Below, in pieces: positions 18,477 to 27,564 of a DNA stretch of 64,000 bases. A model generated the notes under the pieces. That model was given only the letters and a program-made list of their open reading frames with translations. It had not been told where the DNA came from and did no database searches. Where the stretch lies: assembly GCA_019873735.1 (NCBI GenBank), contig JAIOAQ010000002.1, positions 62,001 to 126,000 of the forward strand. The letters run 5' to 3'. The position numbers and the translations under genes are program-made. Origin of the DNA: Chloroflexota bacterium. Lineage in GTDB: Bacteria > Chloroflexota > Anaerolineae > Anaerolineales > Villigracilaceae. The stretch's first letter is position 1. Each line of letters starts with the position of its first letter.

Positions 18477-19420
18477 AACTGCCGCGCATCTCCAGCCGTT
18501 TGGTTAAGATCATCTGGATGGCCAACCTGGGACTGGGTCTTATTCTTGGGTTGGCGGCTGGCAGTCTATGGTTAAACAATGCCAGTGGTCATCCTGTCTT
18601 TGCCTCCGCGCCGGAGCACACCCCCACCCCGCTCATCCAGTGGACTCCGGGCCCGTTCTTCCGGCCCTCGGCCACGCCTGCCTCACACAACACCGTTGAA
18701 GACACAAACACAAGCGGGCCTTATGGGCCCTATATCATCGGGACGTCTTTTTCAGGCCGCCCGATCGTTGTTTATCGTTTTGGCACCGGCGCGCGGGAAC
18801 GCCTCATTGTTGCAGGCATTCATGGCGGCAACGAGTGGAATACCGTTGTTTTGGCCTATCAGTTAATTGACTACCTCAGCGCGAACCCCGATACCGTCCC
18901 GGCAGATAAAACCCTGTATATTCTGCCGCTTCTCAACCCCGACGGCGCAGCAAGAGCCCACGACCGTACCGGCCGCGTCAACGACCGGGGCGTGGACTTA
19001 AACCGCAACTGGCCCTACCGTTGGGCCGCCGAATGGGATCGCGAAGGCTGCTGGAATTACCTGCCCACCAGCGCCGGCGAATATGCGGGCTCAGAGCCAG
19101 AAACACAAACACTAATGGCTTTCATCGAAAAACACAATTTCGATGCTCTGATCAGTTACCACAGCGCGGCCCTGGGAATCTTCGCCGGTGGAGTTCCCAC
19201 CCTGCCTGAATCTGACCGGCTGGCCAGGGCGCTGGAGAAAGTCAGCCCATACTCCTACCCACCGATGGATACCGGCTGTAATTACACCGGCAACCTCGCC
19301 GACTGGGCATCTTCTGTCCACGGCATAGCGGCTGTGGATATAGAACTTCGAAACCATCGTGACAGCGATTTCGAAGAGAATCTACGTGTGTTGAAAACCT
19401 TTCTTAACTGGGAACCGTGA
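18473..19420 (+). CDS. M14-family zinc carboxypeptidase, membrane-anchored
   Basis: 315 residues from ATG 18473, which overlaps the cinA stop; an earlier in-frame ATG at 18446 lies inside cinA. A hydrophobic segment at residues ~12-37 is a signal anchor, and a Pro/Thr-rich linker follows. The catalytic domain shows zinc ligands in 'GIHGGNEW' (His and Glu) and 'SYHSAA' (His), substrate Arg in 'DLNRNWP' and the general-base Glu in 'DIELRNH'. It is likely an extracytoplasmic carboxypeptidase or gamma-D-Glu-type endopeptidase acting on peptides or wall fragments. Coupling to cinA may reflect only shared transcription. Confidence 0.85.
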   Translation: MKLPRISSRLVKIIWMANLGLGLILGLAAGSLWLNNASGHPVFASAPEHTPTPLIQWTPGPFFRPSATPASHNTVEDTNTSGPYGPYIIGTSFSGRPIVVYRFGTGARERLIVAGIHGGNEWNTVVLAYQLIDYLSANPDTVPADKTLYILPLLNPDGAARAHDRTGRVNDRGVDLNRNWPYRWAAEWDREGCWNYLPTSAGEYAGSEPETQTLMAFIEKHNFDALISYHSAALGIFAGGVPTLPESDRLARALEKVSPYSYPPMDTGCNYTGNLADWASSVHGIAAVDIELRNHRDSDFEENLRVLKTFLNWEP

Positions 19421-19444
19421 CTTGTCAAACCATTTGGAGGCTAA

Positions 19445-21427
19445 ATGACAGAGAAAGCAGATCTCTTGCTGGTTAATGCACATGTCTTGTGCCTGAATGA
19501 GGCGCACGACCAATACGAACGCGGCGCCGTCGCCATCAAAGGGGATTCAATCCTGGCCGTCGGCCCAGAAACGGACATAAAAGGACGGTTCAGCGCAGCA
19601 GAGACCGTTGACTGCGGCGGCAAGGTGCTCATGCCCGGCCTGATCAATGCCCACACCCACATCCCGATGACCCTCCTGCGCGGCCTGGCCGATGATCTGC
19701 GGCTGGATGTCTGGCTGATGGGCTACATGATGCCGGTCGAACGCGAATTTGTCTCCCCCGATTTTGTCCGCCTGGGAAGTCTGCTGGCGTGCGCCGAGTT
19801 GATCCGCTCTGGCGTTACCGCGTTTGCCGATATGTACTACTTTGAAGAAAGCGTAGCGCAGGCCACCAGCGAGGCCGGACTGCGCGCCGTATGTTCGCAA
19901 ACGGTGATGAAATTCCCGGCGCCAGACGCCCGCTCGTACGAAGATTCCCTTGCCTACGCGCGTGACTTCATCCAGCGTTGGAAAAATCACCCGCTGATTG
20001 TCCCCTCGGTTGCGCCGCATGCCCCCTACACCTGCACAGACGAAATCCTGCGCGCCACCGCTGAACTGGCTTGCGAGTTCGACGTCCCCCTGCACACCCA
20101 TATCGCCGAAACAGCCCTGGAAGTGGAGAACATGCGCCAGGAACGGGGCATGCCGGTTGTCCCGTACGTGAAAAAGCAAGGGCTTTTTGATGCCAAGGTG
20201 CTTGCCGCCCACTGCGTGCATATTGACAGCGGCGAGATCCTCACGCTCAAACATTACAACGCCGGCGTAGCCCACAACCCGTCATCCAATCTAAAACTGG
20301 CGTCCGGTTTTGCACCTGTGCCCAAAATGCTTGAGGCCGGCCTGAACGTAGGGATTGGGACCGATGGTCCGGCATCCAACAACGACCTGGATATGTTCGA
20401 AGAAGTCCGCCTGGCATCTTTTATTGCCAAAGCATCGAGCAACGACCCGACCGCCGTACCGGCCATCCAGGCGCTGGAAATGGCCACCCGCCTGGGCGCT
20501 AAGGCGCTTCACATTTCCCATTTGACCGGTTCGCTCGAAGCAGGGAAGCGCGCCGATTTGATTCTGGTAGATATTGCCCGCCTGAACAACGTTCCCCGCT
20601 TCCGCCGCGACCCCGATAACATTTATGCACAAATTGTTTACGCCGCCAAAGCCGCCGACGTGACCGATGTCATGGTCAACGGTAAGTGGCTGATGCGTCA
20701 GCATCGCCTGCTGACGCTTAACGAAAGCGATCTGGCCGCTGCGGCTCAGGAATACGCTCATAAAATTGACACCTTTCTCCTGGCCCGCGAGCAATCGGTG
20801 CTTTCAAAGTTAATTGCACTGGGTGGTTCAAGCGAAGTGGAATCCTTCGAGGTGCAGGTCAAAGTCCGGTTGTCAGACCCGGCCACGGTCCGCGCAGCCC
20901 TGAACCGCCCCGAAATCGAAGTGGTGCGCTACAAGCATTACCGTCAATACGACAACTATTTTGAGTTTGAAGACCCAAGTCAGGGCAGGGTGCGTTTCCG
21001 CGAGGACAACCTGATTGACGAGAAAGGAAACGTAACCAATGTGCGCACCCGTCTCACCCTGCTGGGACCCGCACGCGAGGATCAATTTGCTCACGATGTC
21101 TTGCTTTCCCGCAGCCGCTACCTTGCTCCCGCCACCTACACGCTGCGTTTCTACCGTGAATACTTCAAACCCAGGTCAGAACAGGTGCTCTACAAAGACC
21201 GCCATCGCTGGCTGATTCGCTACAAAGATACCGAGTTTTTCGTCAATCTGGATACCATTGAACAGCCCAACCTTGGACATTTTGTAGAGATAAAGAGCCG
21301 CACCTGGAGCCGCAAAGACGCCGAGCGCAAAGCGGCGCTGGCAACCGAATTGCTGGCCTTGTTCGGCGTTACCGGCCAGGAGACGGTCACCCAGGACTAT
21401 ATTGAGTTTGCAAATAGCAAAGCGTAA
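19445..21427 (+). CDS. Amidohydrolase (S-adenosylhomocysteine/adenosine deaminase-like) fused to a CYTH domain
   Basis: 660 residues, GGAGG before the ATG. Residues 1-~440 are a metal-dependent amidohydrolase of the MtaD/SAH-deaminase/TrzA group: 'GLINAHTHIPMTLLRG' with the HxH metal site, 'HTHIAETALEVE', 'LAAHCVHID' and 'GIGTDGPASNNDLDMFEE'. Stand-alone enzymes are ~430 residues. Residues ~460-655 look like a CYTH (triphosphate tunnel) domain: 'FEVQVKVRL' (Glu469-x-Gln-x-Lys473, close to ExExK), 'YDNYFEF', 'RVRFRED' and 'LGHFVEIKSRTWS'. CYTH proteins hydrolyse or cyclise triphosphates, so the fusion may couple purine deamination with triphosphate chemistry. The substrate is unknown. Confidence 0.8.
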   Translation: MTEKADLLLVNAHVLCLNEAHDQYERGAVAIKGDSILAVGPETDIKGRFSAAETVDCGGKVLMPGLINAHTHIPMTLLRGLADDLRLDVWLMGYMMPVEREFVSPDFVRLGSLLACAELIRSGVTAFADMYYFEESVAQATSEAGLRAVCSQTVMKFPAPDARSYEDSLAYARDFIQRWKNHPLIVPSVAPHAPYTCTDEILRATAELACEFDVPLHTHIAETALEVENMRQERGMPVVPYVKKQGLFDAKVLAAHCVHIDSGEILTLKHYNAGVAHNPSSNLKLASGFAPVPKMLEAGLNVGIGTDGPASNNDLDMFEEVRLASFIAKASSNDPTAVPAIQALEMATRLGAKALHISHLTGSLEAGKRADLILVDIARLNNVPRFRRDPDNIYAQIVYAAKAADVTDVMVNGKWLMRQHRLLTLNESDLAAAAQEYAHKIDTFLLAREQSVLSKLIALGGSSEVESFEVQVKVRLSDPATVRAALNRPEIEVVRYKHYRQYDNYFEFEDPSQGRVRFREDNLIDEKGNVTNVRTRLTLLGPAREDQFAHDVLLSRSRYLAPATYTLRFYREYFKPRSEQVLYKDRHRWLIRYKDTEFFVNLDTIEQPNLGHFVEIKSRTWSRKDAERKAALATELLALFGVTGQETVTQDYIEFANSKA

Positions 21428-21554
21428 GAGGTCTTGACCCGAAGCCTGAACAAACCCGCAGAGGGCCCCGGCTTCGAAACGCCTCCGGCCTTTACGGAGG
21501 CCTTGAAAGTGCCAATGGCCATTCAGGCCAACCGGTTCACAAAAGGAGATAAAA

Positions 21555-22442
21555 ATGTCAAAAGTGGCTGTTTTTTGGGATCCAAACGGCATCGAACTGG
21601 ATTCGCTTGGCAACAAGCAATTCCTGCGCGCCACCGATGGGGATACGCCCTATGTTGCAATGTCCATTCGTATGTTAAGCGTAGATACGCCAGAAGTCCA
21701 TTACCCCGGCACCCAGAAGCCATCCAAAATGGACGATAAACTGGCAGAACTGGCCGAGTGGCTCAGGCAGGGGAAAAGCCAGGTGGACGACCATCTGGCA
21801 GCCTACCTGTACCCCAAACTGGCTACCGGTCAGGCCGGGACATTGCATGAGCAGCAAGGCCAACAAGCCATGCAGGCATTGCAGACACTGGTGGACGAAA
21901 AACTCAAACTTGCTAACGGAAAGTACCGTTCTGTCTTTTTGCGCGTGGCCGACCAGCCATTTGATGATTACGGCCGCCTGCTAGCCTATGTGGCCCCGAA
22001 CTACAGCCCAGAAGAACGCGCCACGCTCAGCCGCATGGAACGCGCCACGTTCAATCTCCTGATGGTAGCCAATGGCTGGGCAGCCCCTTTCCCAATTTAC
22101 CCCAGTTTGCCGCAACATCTCGACCTGACGCTGTTACACGATGCCGCTGAGACGGCATTCAACGAGGGACGCGGCGCCTGGGCAGAGGCCGATATGCTGA
22201 CCGGCTATGAGTTTCGTATGTGCGTCAAATTATATGATGTCACCAAAAAACTGGTAGCCAGCGGCGGGCGGCTGCGCGAATCCACTCCATCGTGGATTTC
22301 GCGCTATTGCGTGGATATGACCACGCGCGAAATTTACTATCCCCAAAATTACATCAAGGTCCAGCCGTATAACCGCATCTTCGTCTGGCCCGATGATGTC
22401 AGCGAAGCAGTCAGTCGGCTAAACCTAACGCCGGGAGGATAA
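21555..22442 (+). CDS. Thermonuclease (SNase)-like domain protein
   Basis: 295 residues, AAAGGAG before the ATG, no signal peptide. Staphylococcal-nuclease-like pieces are 'ATDGDTPYVAMSIRMLSVDTPEV' split over residues ~25-50 and 'YGRLLAYV' (~145). The Arg, Asp and Glu positions resemble the catalytic set. A long insertion of ~85 residues lies between them, and the last ~60 residues are of unknown function. It could be an intracellular nuclease or a nuclease-derived RNA-binding protein. Gap 21428-21554 contains a hairpin (GCCTCCG / CGGAGGC at 21481-21501). Confidence 0.65.
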   Translation: MSKVAVFWDPNGIELDSLGNKQFLRATDGDTPYVAMSIRMLSVDTPEVHYPGTQKPSKMDDKLAELAEWLRQGKSQVDDHLAAYLYPKLATGQAGTLHEQQGQQAMQALQTLVDEKLKLANGKYRSVFLRVADQPFDDYGRLLAYVAPNYSPEERATLSRMERATFNLLMVANGWAAPFPIYPSLPQHLDLTLLHDAAETAFNEGRGAWAEADMLTGYEFRMCVKLYDVTKKLVASGGRLRESTPSWISRYCVDMTTREIYYPQNYIKVQPYNRIFVWPDDVSEAVSRLNLTPGG

Positions 22443-22443
22443 G

Positions 22444-23589
22444 ATGCGTATCGGCATGATGGCCGACACCTACAAACCGCATATCAGCGGCATCACAAAT
22501 TACATTGACTTAAACAAGCGTTCCCTGGAACAGGCCGGGCACGAAGTCTACGTCTTCACCTTTGGGGACTTAGAATATACAGATGACGAACCGCGTGTGA
22601 TTCGCTCTCCCGGCCTGCCATTGATGGACACGGGGTATTACCTTTCGCTCAGTTACAGCCGCCCGGCCAAACATTTGCTCCAAAGGATGGACATTGTCCA
22701 TGTGCACCATCCATTCCTGAGCGGACGGCTGGCCTTACGCTATTGCCGGCCGCTGCGTATCCCGATTGTCTTCACCAATCACACACGCTACGACTTATAC
22801 GCGCAAACCTACCTGGGCTTGCCGGATGAAATCTCCGAAGGCCTGCTCAAAACCTACATGCCGCCTTTCTGCGAAGCGGTGGATATGGTTGTCTCCCCTT
22901 CAGAGGGCATGGCAGGGGTTTTGCGAAAATTGGGCGTCACCACACACATTGAAGTCGTCCCGAATGGCGTGGACTTAAAAACCTTCCAGGCCGCAGACGG
23001 CAACTGCCGGGCAGAATTTGGTTTCAACCGACAGGACATTTTGCTGGTCTATGCAGGCCGGCTGGCTCCCGAAAAAAATCTGGAATTCCTTTTGAAAGCC
23101 TTTAGCGGAGTAGCCGAAGCCATCCCCCAGGCGCATCTGCTTTTCGTCGGCGGCGGCCCAATGGAAGAAAGCCTGCAGGCACAAGCCGAACAATCCAACG
23201 CCTCCAGGCGGATTCACTTTATGGGCATGCAGCCTCACGAAGCAGTTGCCCGCTGCCTGGCAATGGGTGACGTGTTTGTTACCGCCTCGATCACCGAAGT
23301 TCATCCGCTTTCGGTAATCGAGGCAATGGCCGCCGGCCTGCCCGTCCTGGGCATCCATTCTGTAGGCGTCGGCGACATTGTAGAAGACGGCTCTACAGGC
23401 CTGCTCTCCAGTCACGATCTGGCAGCGTTTACCGCCCACATGGCACGCCTGTGTGTGGACGCAGATTTGCGGCTCAAACTGGGAAACGCAGCGCGCCAGG
23501 CTGCCGAAAAGTACGCCATTGAGCGCACAACGCAAATGATGCTTGAACGGTATCAGCGTCTCGTTGAAGCGGCCGCTCCAAGCCAGTAG
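22444..23589 (+). CDS. GT4-family glycosyltransferase
   Basis: 381 residues, starting one base after the stop of the nuclease-like gene, with GGAGG before the ATG. It is a GT-B fold: N-terminal 'GMMADTYKPHISGITNYI' acceptor half, then 'LVYAGRLAPEKNLEFLLKAF' and the nucleotide-sugar motif 'ASITEVHPLSVIEAMAAGLPVLG' with the E-x7-E pattern. Similar sequences are annotated as diacylglycerol glucosyltransferases or mannosyltransferases of cell-envelope glycolipids. A membrane-lipid acceptor is therefore possible but not shown. Confidence 0.88.
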   Translation: MRIGMMADTYKPHISGITNYIDLNKRSLEQAGHEVYVFTFGDLEYTDDEPRVIRSPGLPLMDTGYYLSLSYSRPAKHLLQRMDIVHVHHPFLSGRLALRYCRPLRIPIVFTNHTRYDLYAQTYLGLPDEISEGLLKTYMPPFCEAVDMVVSPSEGMAGVLRKLGVTTHIEVVPNGVDLKTFQAADGNCRAEFGFNRQDILLVYAGRLAPEKNLEFLLKAFSGVAEAIPQAHLLFVGGGPMEESLQAQAEQSNASRRIHFMGMQPHEAVARCLAMGDVFVTASITEVHPLSVIEAMAAGLPVLGIHSVGVGDIVEDGSTGLLSSHDLAAFTAHMARLCVDADLRLKLGNAARQAAEKYAIERTTQMMLERYQRLVEAAAPSQ

Positions 23590-23633
23590 CAGTTGGGGGT
23601 GCGCCTGCGCAATGCCTGGGAAAGAGTTGTACG

Positions 23634-23990
23634 ATGACCAATCGCCGTCAAGAACTGGGCCGCTGGGGCGAACAGATCGCCGCCGATTACCTCAGCAGCA
23701 AAGGCTATCAGGTCATCACCCGTAACGCGCGTACACCCTACGGCGAAATTGACCTGGTGGCACAACAGGATGGCGTCACCATCTTTATCGAGGTAAAGAC
23801 GCGCGCTTCCGACACACTCGGCCAGCCGGAGATATCGGTTGGGCCGCGCAAGCAGGCACATCTGCTGGCCGCAGCCGAACATTACGCCGCCGGGCAAGGC
23901 ATTGAACACTGGCAGATTGATGTCATCGCTATTCTTGGCCGGCCGGGCAGCAATCCACACATTCGACATTTTGAAAATGTACTCGGCTGA
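23634..23990 (+). CDS. YraN family (UPF0102) endonuclease-like protein
   Basis: 118 residues, the normal length of the family. The conserved 'GRWGEQIAADYLSSKGYQVI', 'RTPYGEIDLVA' and 'FIEVKTR' segments form a Holliday-junction-resolvase-like core with the E-x-D...E-x-K active-site pattern. Its 3' end overlaps the start of miaA by 14 bases. Function in vivo is unproven; it is often found next to ribonuclease HII or tRNA genes. Confidence 0.88.
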   Translation: MTNRRQELGRWGEQIAADYLSSKGYQVITRNARTPYGEIDLVAQQDGVTIFIEVKTRASDTLGQPEISVGPRKQAHLLAAAEHYAAGQGIEHWQIDVIAILGRPGSNPHIRHFENVLG

Positions 23991-24933
23991 GCAAAAGAAA
24001 ATCCCTCTGATTGCAATCGTCGGCCCAACGGCAGTCGGCAAGACAGAAATCTCGATCCAGTTGGCTGAGCGGCTGAACGGTGAAATCGTCTCCGCCGACT
24101 CGCGCCTGTTCTACCGCGGCATGGATATTGGGACCGCCAAACCGACGCCAGAGGAACGATCACGCGTCCCGCATCATTTGATTGACGTAGCGGCTCCCAA
24201 CGAGACCTGGAGCCTGGCCCTGTTTCAACAGGCCGCCGCGGCGGCGATAGCAGACATCCAAGCCCGCGGGCGGTTGCCTTTCCTGGTGGGTGGAACAGGA
24301 CAATACGTCCACGCGGTCATGCGAGGGTGGAGGCCGCCGGCCGCAGGTCCGGACATGAACCTGCGCGCCAGGCTAGAGTCGCTGGCCGAAACAAAAGGCG
24401 CTCTTTGGCTACACGAAGAACTTCGCCGCCTCGATCCTGCCGCCGCCGAAAAAATTGACCCTCGCAACGTGCGCCGAACGATCCGCGCCCTGGAGGTCAT
24501 CTACACCACCGGCCGCAAATTCTCCGAGCAGCGCACCCAAACCGAGAGCCCTTACCGTTTGTTGACCATCGGCCTGACGCGCCCCCGCCCAGAACTCTAC
24601 GCCCGAATTGACGCCCGCATCGAGGCCATGTTTGCCGCCGGCCTGCTGGACGAGGTGCGCGCCCTGCTGGCACAAGGCTACGCTCCTCACCTGCCAAGCA
24701 TGTCGGGAATCGGTTACCGGGAATGCTGCCGGGTGTTAAGCGGCGAATGGGACGAGGAGCAAGCCAAGGCCGAGATGCGGCGCGCAACGCGCGTCTTTGT
24801 CCGCCGACAGGCCAACTGGTTTAGATTGGACGATCCGCAGATTCGCTGGTTTCAGGCCGGCGAAACTGACCCGGCCCAAATCGAAGCCGCAATCCGCTCC
24901 TTTTTGGCCGACTCGGAAAAGCAGGTGAGTTGA
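23977..24933 (+). CDS. miaA: tRNA dimethylallyltransferase
   Basis: 318 residues from ATG 23977, chosen because the protein then begins MYSAEQKKIPLIAIVG just ahead of the P-loop; a longer frame from 23839 would run inside yraN. P-loop 'GPTAVGKTE', 'SADSRLFYRGMDIGTAKP', 'HHLID', 'PFLVGGTGQYV' and 'RDPRNVRR'-like 'DPRNVRRTIRALEV' are standard MiaA blocks. It adds dimethylallyl to A37 of UNN-decoding tRNAs. The last residues include 'RRATRVFVRRQANWFR', the usual tRNA-binding end. Confidence 0.95.
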   Translation: MYSAEQKKIPLIAIVGPTAVGKTEISIQLAERLNGEIVSADSRLFYRGMDIGTAKPTPEERSRVPHHLIDVAAPNETWSLALFQQAAAAAIADIQARGRLPFLVGGTGQYVHAVMRGWRPPAAGPDMNLRARLESLAETKGALWLHEELRRLDPAAAEKIDPRNVRRTIRALEVIYTTGRKFSEQRTQTESPYRLLTIGLTRPRPELYARIDARIEAMFAAGLLDEVRALLAQGYAPHLPSMSGIGYRECCRVLSGEWDEEQAKAEMRRATRVFVRRQANWFRLDDPQIRWFQAGETDPAQIEAAIRSFLADSEKQVS

Positions 24934-25042
24934 TTACCTGCCGTCTGCGGGCAAAGCAGGGTAGTCACAACATGCCGGAAGAGACAAAATCGCGTTCTGC
25001 CAAACGGATGGCTGTACACGGGTGACATTGTTGGTGGAGATG

Positions 25043-25095
25043 CGGTAGGACAAATCTCCGACTTGCCTCGCAATGGACAGGTCAAAGACCTGTCC
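25043..25095 (+). repeat. GGACAnnTC-type palindromic repeat, upstream copy
   Basis: TGCGGTAGGACAAATCTCCGAC (25041-25062) is closely repeated as TGCGGTAGGACAAGTCTCTGAT at 27422-27443, after the sortase-fused gene, so the two copies flank that gene as direct repeats. Each is followed by a hairpin of related words; here GGACAGGTC / GACCTGTCC with an AAA loop (25075-25095). The rest of gap 24934-25263 has a terminator and a possible -10 TATAAT at 25162-25167 without a clear -35. Confidence 0.6.
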
Positions 25096-25100
25096 CACAG

Positions 25101-25136
25101 CCGTCCCGAAGGTTGACAAACCTTTGGGACGGTTTT
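25101..25136 (+). terminator. Terminator hairpin downstream of miaA
   Basis: CCGTCCCGAAGGTT / AACCTTTGGGACGG with a four-base loop, one internal mismatch, then TTTT. The stem words (TCCCGAAGG) recur in the hairpins at 28341 and 31221. Confidence 0.75.
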
Positions 25137-25263
25137 GCCTGCCCAAACACAAAAAAGACAGTATAATTTACCTCATCACTTTGCAAACATAAAGTGCCCC
25201 CACTGGCGCGCTGATTTTCATGCCTGCAGGGTGGTTTTGATTTAACAAGCGGGAGGGACCAAC

Positions 25264-27429
25264 ATGCAAAAAAACTTTCACCGTTTTCTCGCCGCCCTGC
25301 TGATCGCCGCGCTCGTGTGGGGCAGCCTGCCTGCCCGCCCGGCCTATGCGGCGGGGTTCGTGGTGGACAGCCTTGCCGATAACAACACCGCAGGCGATGG
25401 TCTCTGCACCCTGCGGGAAGCCATCGAATCTGCCAATAACGCCGGCAACGGCGACTGCGGGGCAGACAGCACCGCCGACGATACCATCACCTTCAGCGTG
25501 AGCGGGACGATTACGCTCAGTTCCACCCTGCCAGCCATCGTGAGCGGGCAGGGCGCGCTGACCGTTGACGGCGGCGGGAACATCACCATCAGCGGGAACA
25601 ACAGCGTGCAGGTGTTTTATGTCAATGCCGGCGCAGCCCTCACCCTGCAAAACCTGACGGTGGCGAATGGGCGTACTACGACAGACGGCGGCGGCGTTTA
25701 CAACGCCGGCACGCTGACGGTCAGCAACAGCACGTTCTCGGGCAACAGAGCTCACTACGGCGGCGGCATCTACAACGCCAGCACGCTGATGGTCAACAAC
25801 AGCACGGTCTCGAATAACGGGGCTGCCCATGGTGGCGGCGTTTACAATGCCGGCACGCTGACGGTCAGCAACAGCACGGTCTCGGGCAACTCGGCTAACT
25901 ACGGCGGCGGCGGCATTGACAACCTGTACGGTACGCTGACGGTCAGCAACAGCACGTTTTCAAGCAATCAGACCTACGAGAATGGTGGCGGCATTAACAA
26001 CGTGTACGGTACGATTACGGTCAGCAACAGCACGTTCTCAGGCAACGCGGCTCGCTACGGCAACGGTGGCGGCATTCAAAACGACGGCAGGCTGACGGTC
26101 ATCAACAGCACATTCTCGCGCAACTCGGCTGACTACCCCGGCGGCAGCATTCACAACCGCGGAACGTTGACGCTACACAACACCATCATCGCCAACAGTT
26201 CCTACGGCGGCGAATGTGTCGGGACGGTTTCCTCCGCCCAGAACAACCTGATTGAAGGTACAGGCAACCGCGCCTGCGGCCTGACGGACGGCGTGAACGG
26301 CAACATCATCGGGTTTGACCCGGATCTGGGCACATTGACCGGCTCGCCAGCCTACCTCCCGCTCAACGCCGGCAGCCTGGCCATTGACGCCGGGGATAAC
26401 GCCCTCTGCGCCGCCGCGCCGGTGAGCAATCAATCGCAAAACGGCGCCACCCGCCCGCAGGATGGGAATGGCGACAGCAGCGCCATTTGTGACATCGGCT
26501 CCTACGAAGCGCCGGACACCTTCCCTCCCTACGTCCTCTCCACCTCCTTGCAGCCCTCCTATACCAGTAGCGGCCCCTCCAGCTTCGAGGTGACCTTCAA
26601 CGAAGCGATAGATGATCAACCCGGCCTCAACCCCGACGACGTCACTAACCCGGCCAACTACCTGCTCATCAACAAAGGCGCCAACGGCGCGGCCGATACC
26701 CTTTCCTGCCTGGCAGGCCCGGCGGGCGATGACAGCCAGGTGACGGTCAGCAGCGTCAGTTACAACCCCGCGACCTTTACATCCACTGTGACGCTGGCTG
26801 CTCCGCTGGGGGCTGGCTCGTACCGCCTGTTCGTCTGCGGCACAACATCCATTGTAGACCTGGCCGGCAATGCGCTCAACGGTGCGACAGATTTCACCTT
26901 CGACTTCGCCGTCTCACGGGCAGCCCTGCCGGCGACCGGCTTTCCGAGGGGACAGGTCACCCTGCTTCCGCCGCAGACGACCGCCTACGCCGACAGCGGC
27001 ATGACGCTGGACATCCCCAGCCTGAACCTGCGCGCCCCGATCGTCGGCGTGCCGCAGACCGTCTCCGGCTGGGACACCACCTGGCTGGGGACATCGGTCG
27101 GCTGGCTGCAGGGCAGCGCCTTCCCCACCTGGGCGGGCAACACCGTCCTGACGGGTCATGTGTGGAATGCGGACAACACCCCCGGCATCTTTGCCCCCAT
27201 CAAGAACCTGCGCTACGGCGACCGCATCTACATCCATGCCTTCGATCAGACCTACGTCTACGAAGTGCGCGAGAACCGCCTGTTGAGCGGCCTGAGCGGG
27301 GCGGCGAGCGTCTTCCGGCACGAGGACTACGACTGGGTGACGCTGCTCACCTGCGAGGGCTACAGCGAGCGGGTCGACACCTATCTCTTCCGCCGCATCG
27401 TGCGCGCCGTGCTGGTGGAAGTGCGGTAG
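25264..27429 (+). CDS. Exported CSLREA/parallel-beta-helix protein with LPATG motif and C-terminal sortase domain
   Basis: 721 residues. A signal peptide (MQKNFHRFLAALLIAALVWG, AYA cleavage site near residue 30) leads into a CSLREA-type N-terminus ('VDSLADNNTAGDGLCTLREAIESAN'-like). Next are about seven repeats built on 'GTLTVSNSTFSGN' and 'GGGIYN' (residues ~130-320), typical of right-handed beta-helix adhesins. A 'DAGD' end block and an Ig-like domain (~430-550) follow. LPATG lies at residues 555-559. The last ~140 residues are a sortase: catalytic His632 ('TGHVWN'), Cys697 ('LLTCEGY') and Arg710/711 ('LFRRIVR'). Substrate motif and transpeptidase therefore lie in one chain, suggesting self-processing or self-polymerisation at the surface. 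GGGAGGG before the ATG. Confidence 0.88.
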   Translation: MQKNFHRFLAALLIAALVWGSLPARPAYAAGFVVDSLADNNTAGDGLCTLREAIESANNAGNGDCGADSTADDTITFSVSGTITLSSTLPAIVSGQGALTVDGGGNITISGNNSVQVFYVNAGAALTLQNLTVANGRTTTDGGGVYNAGTLTVSNSTFSGNRAHYGGGIYNASTLMVNNSTVSNNGAAHGGGVYNAGTLTVSNSTVSGNSANYGGGGIDNLYGTLTVSNSTFSSNQTYENGGGINNVYGTITVSNSTFSGNAARYGNGGGIQNDGRLTVINSTFSRNSADYPGGSIHNRGTLTLHNTIIANSSYGGECVGTVSSAQNNLIEGTGNRACGLTDGVNGNIIGFDPDLGTLTGSPAYLPLNAGSLAIDAGDNALCAAAPVSNQSQNGATRPQDGNGDSSAICDIGSYEAPDTFPPYVLSTSLQPSYTSSGPSSFEVTFNEAIDDQPGLNPDDVTNPANYLLINKGANGAADTLSCLAGPAGDDSQVTVSSVSYNPATFTSTVTLAAPLGAGSYRLFVCGTTSIVDLAGNALNGATDFTFDFAVSRAALPATGFPRGQVTLLPPQTTAYADSGMTLDIPSLNLRAPIVGVPQTVSGWDTTWLGTSVGWLQGSAFPTWAGNTVLTGHVWNADNTPGIFAPIKNLRYGDRIYIHAFDQTYVYEVRENRLLSGLSGAASVFRHEDYDWVTLLTCEGYSERVDTYLFRRIVRAVLVEVR

Positions 27430-27464
27430 GACAAGTCTCTGATCTGTGCCAACACAACACAGAA

Positions 27465-27496
27465 AGCAGGACAAGTCAAAGACTCGTCCTGCTTTT
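27465..27496 (+). terminator. Terminator after the sortase-fused gene
   Basis: AGCAGGACAAGTC / GACTCGTCCTGCT (13 pairs, one mismatch) with loop AAA, then TTTT. It separates the gene from the convergent toxin gene and belongs to the same word family as 25075-25095. Confidence 0.75.
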
Positions 27497-27564
27497 GATA
27501 TCCAGATATGGTTATCCGGTCTGAGTGACAGCAAAGGACTGTTGTCGAAAGATGGTTGAATGAC

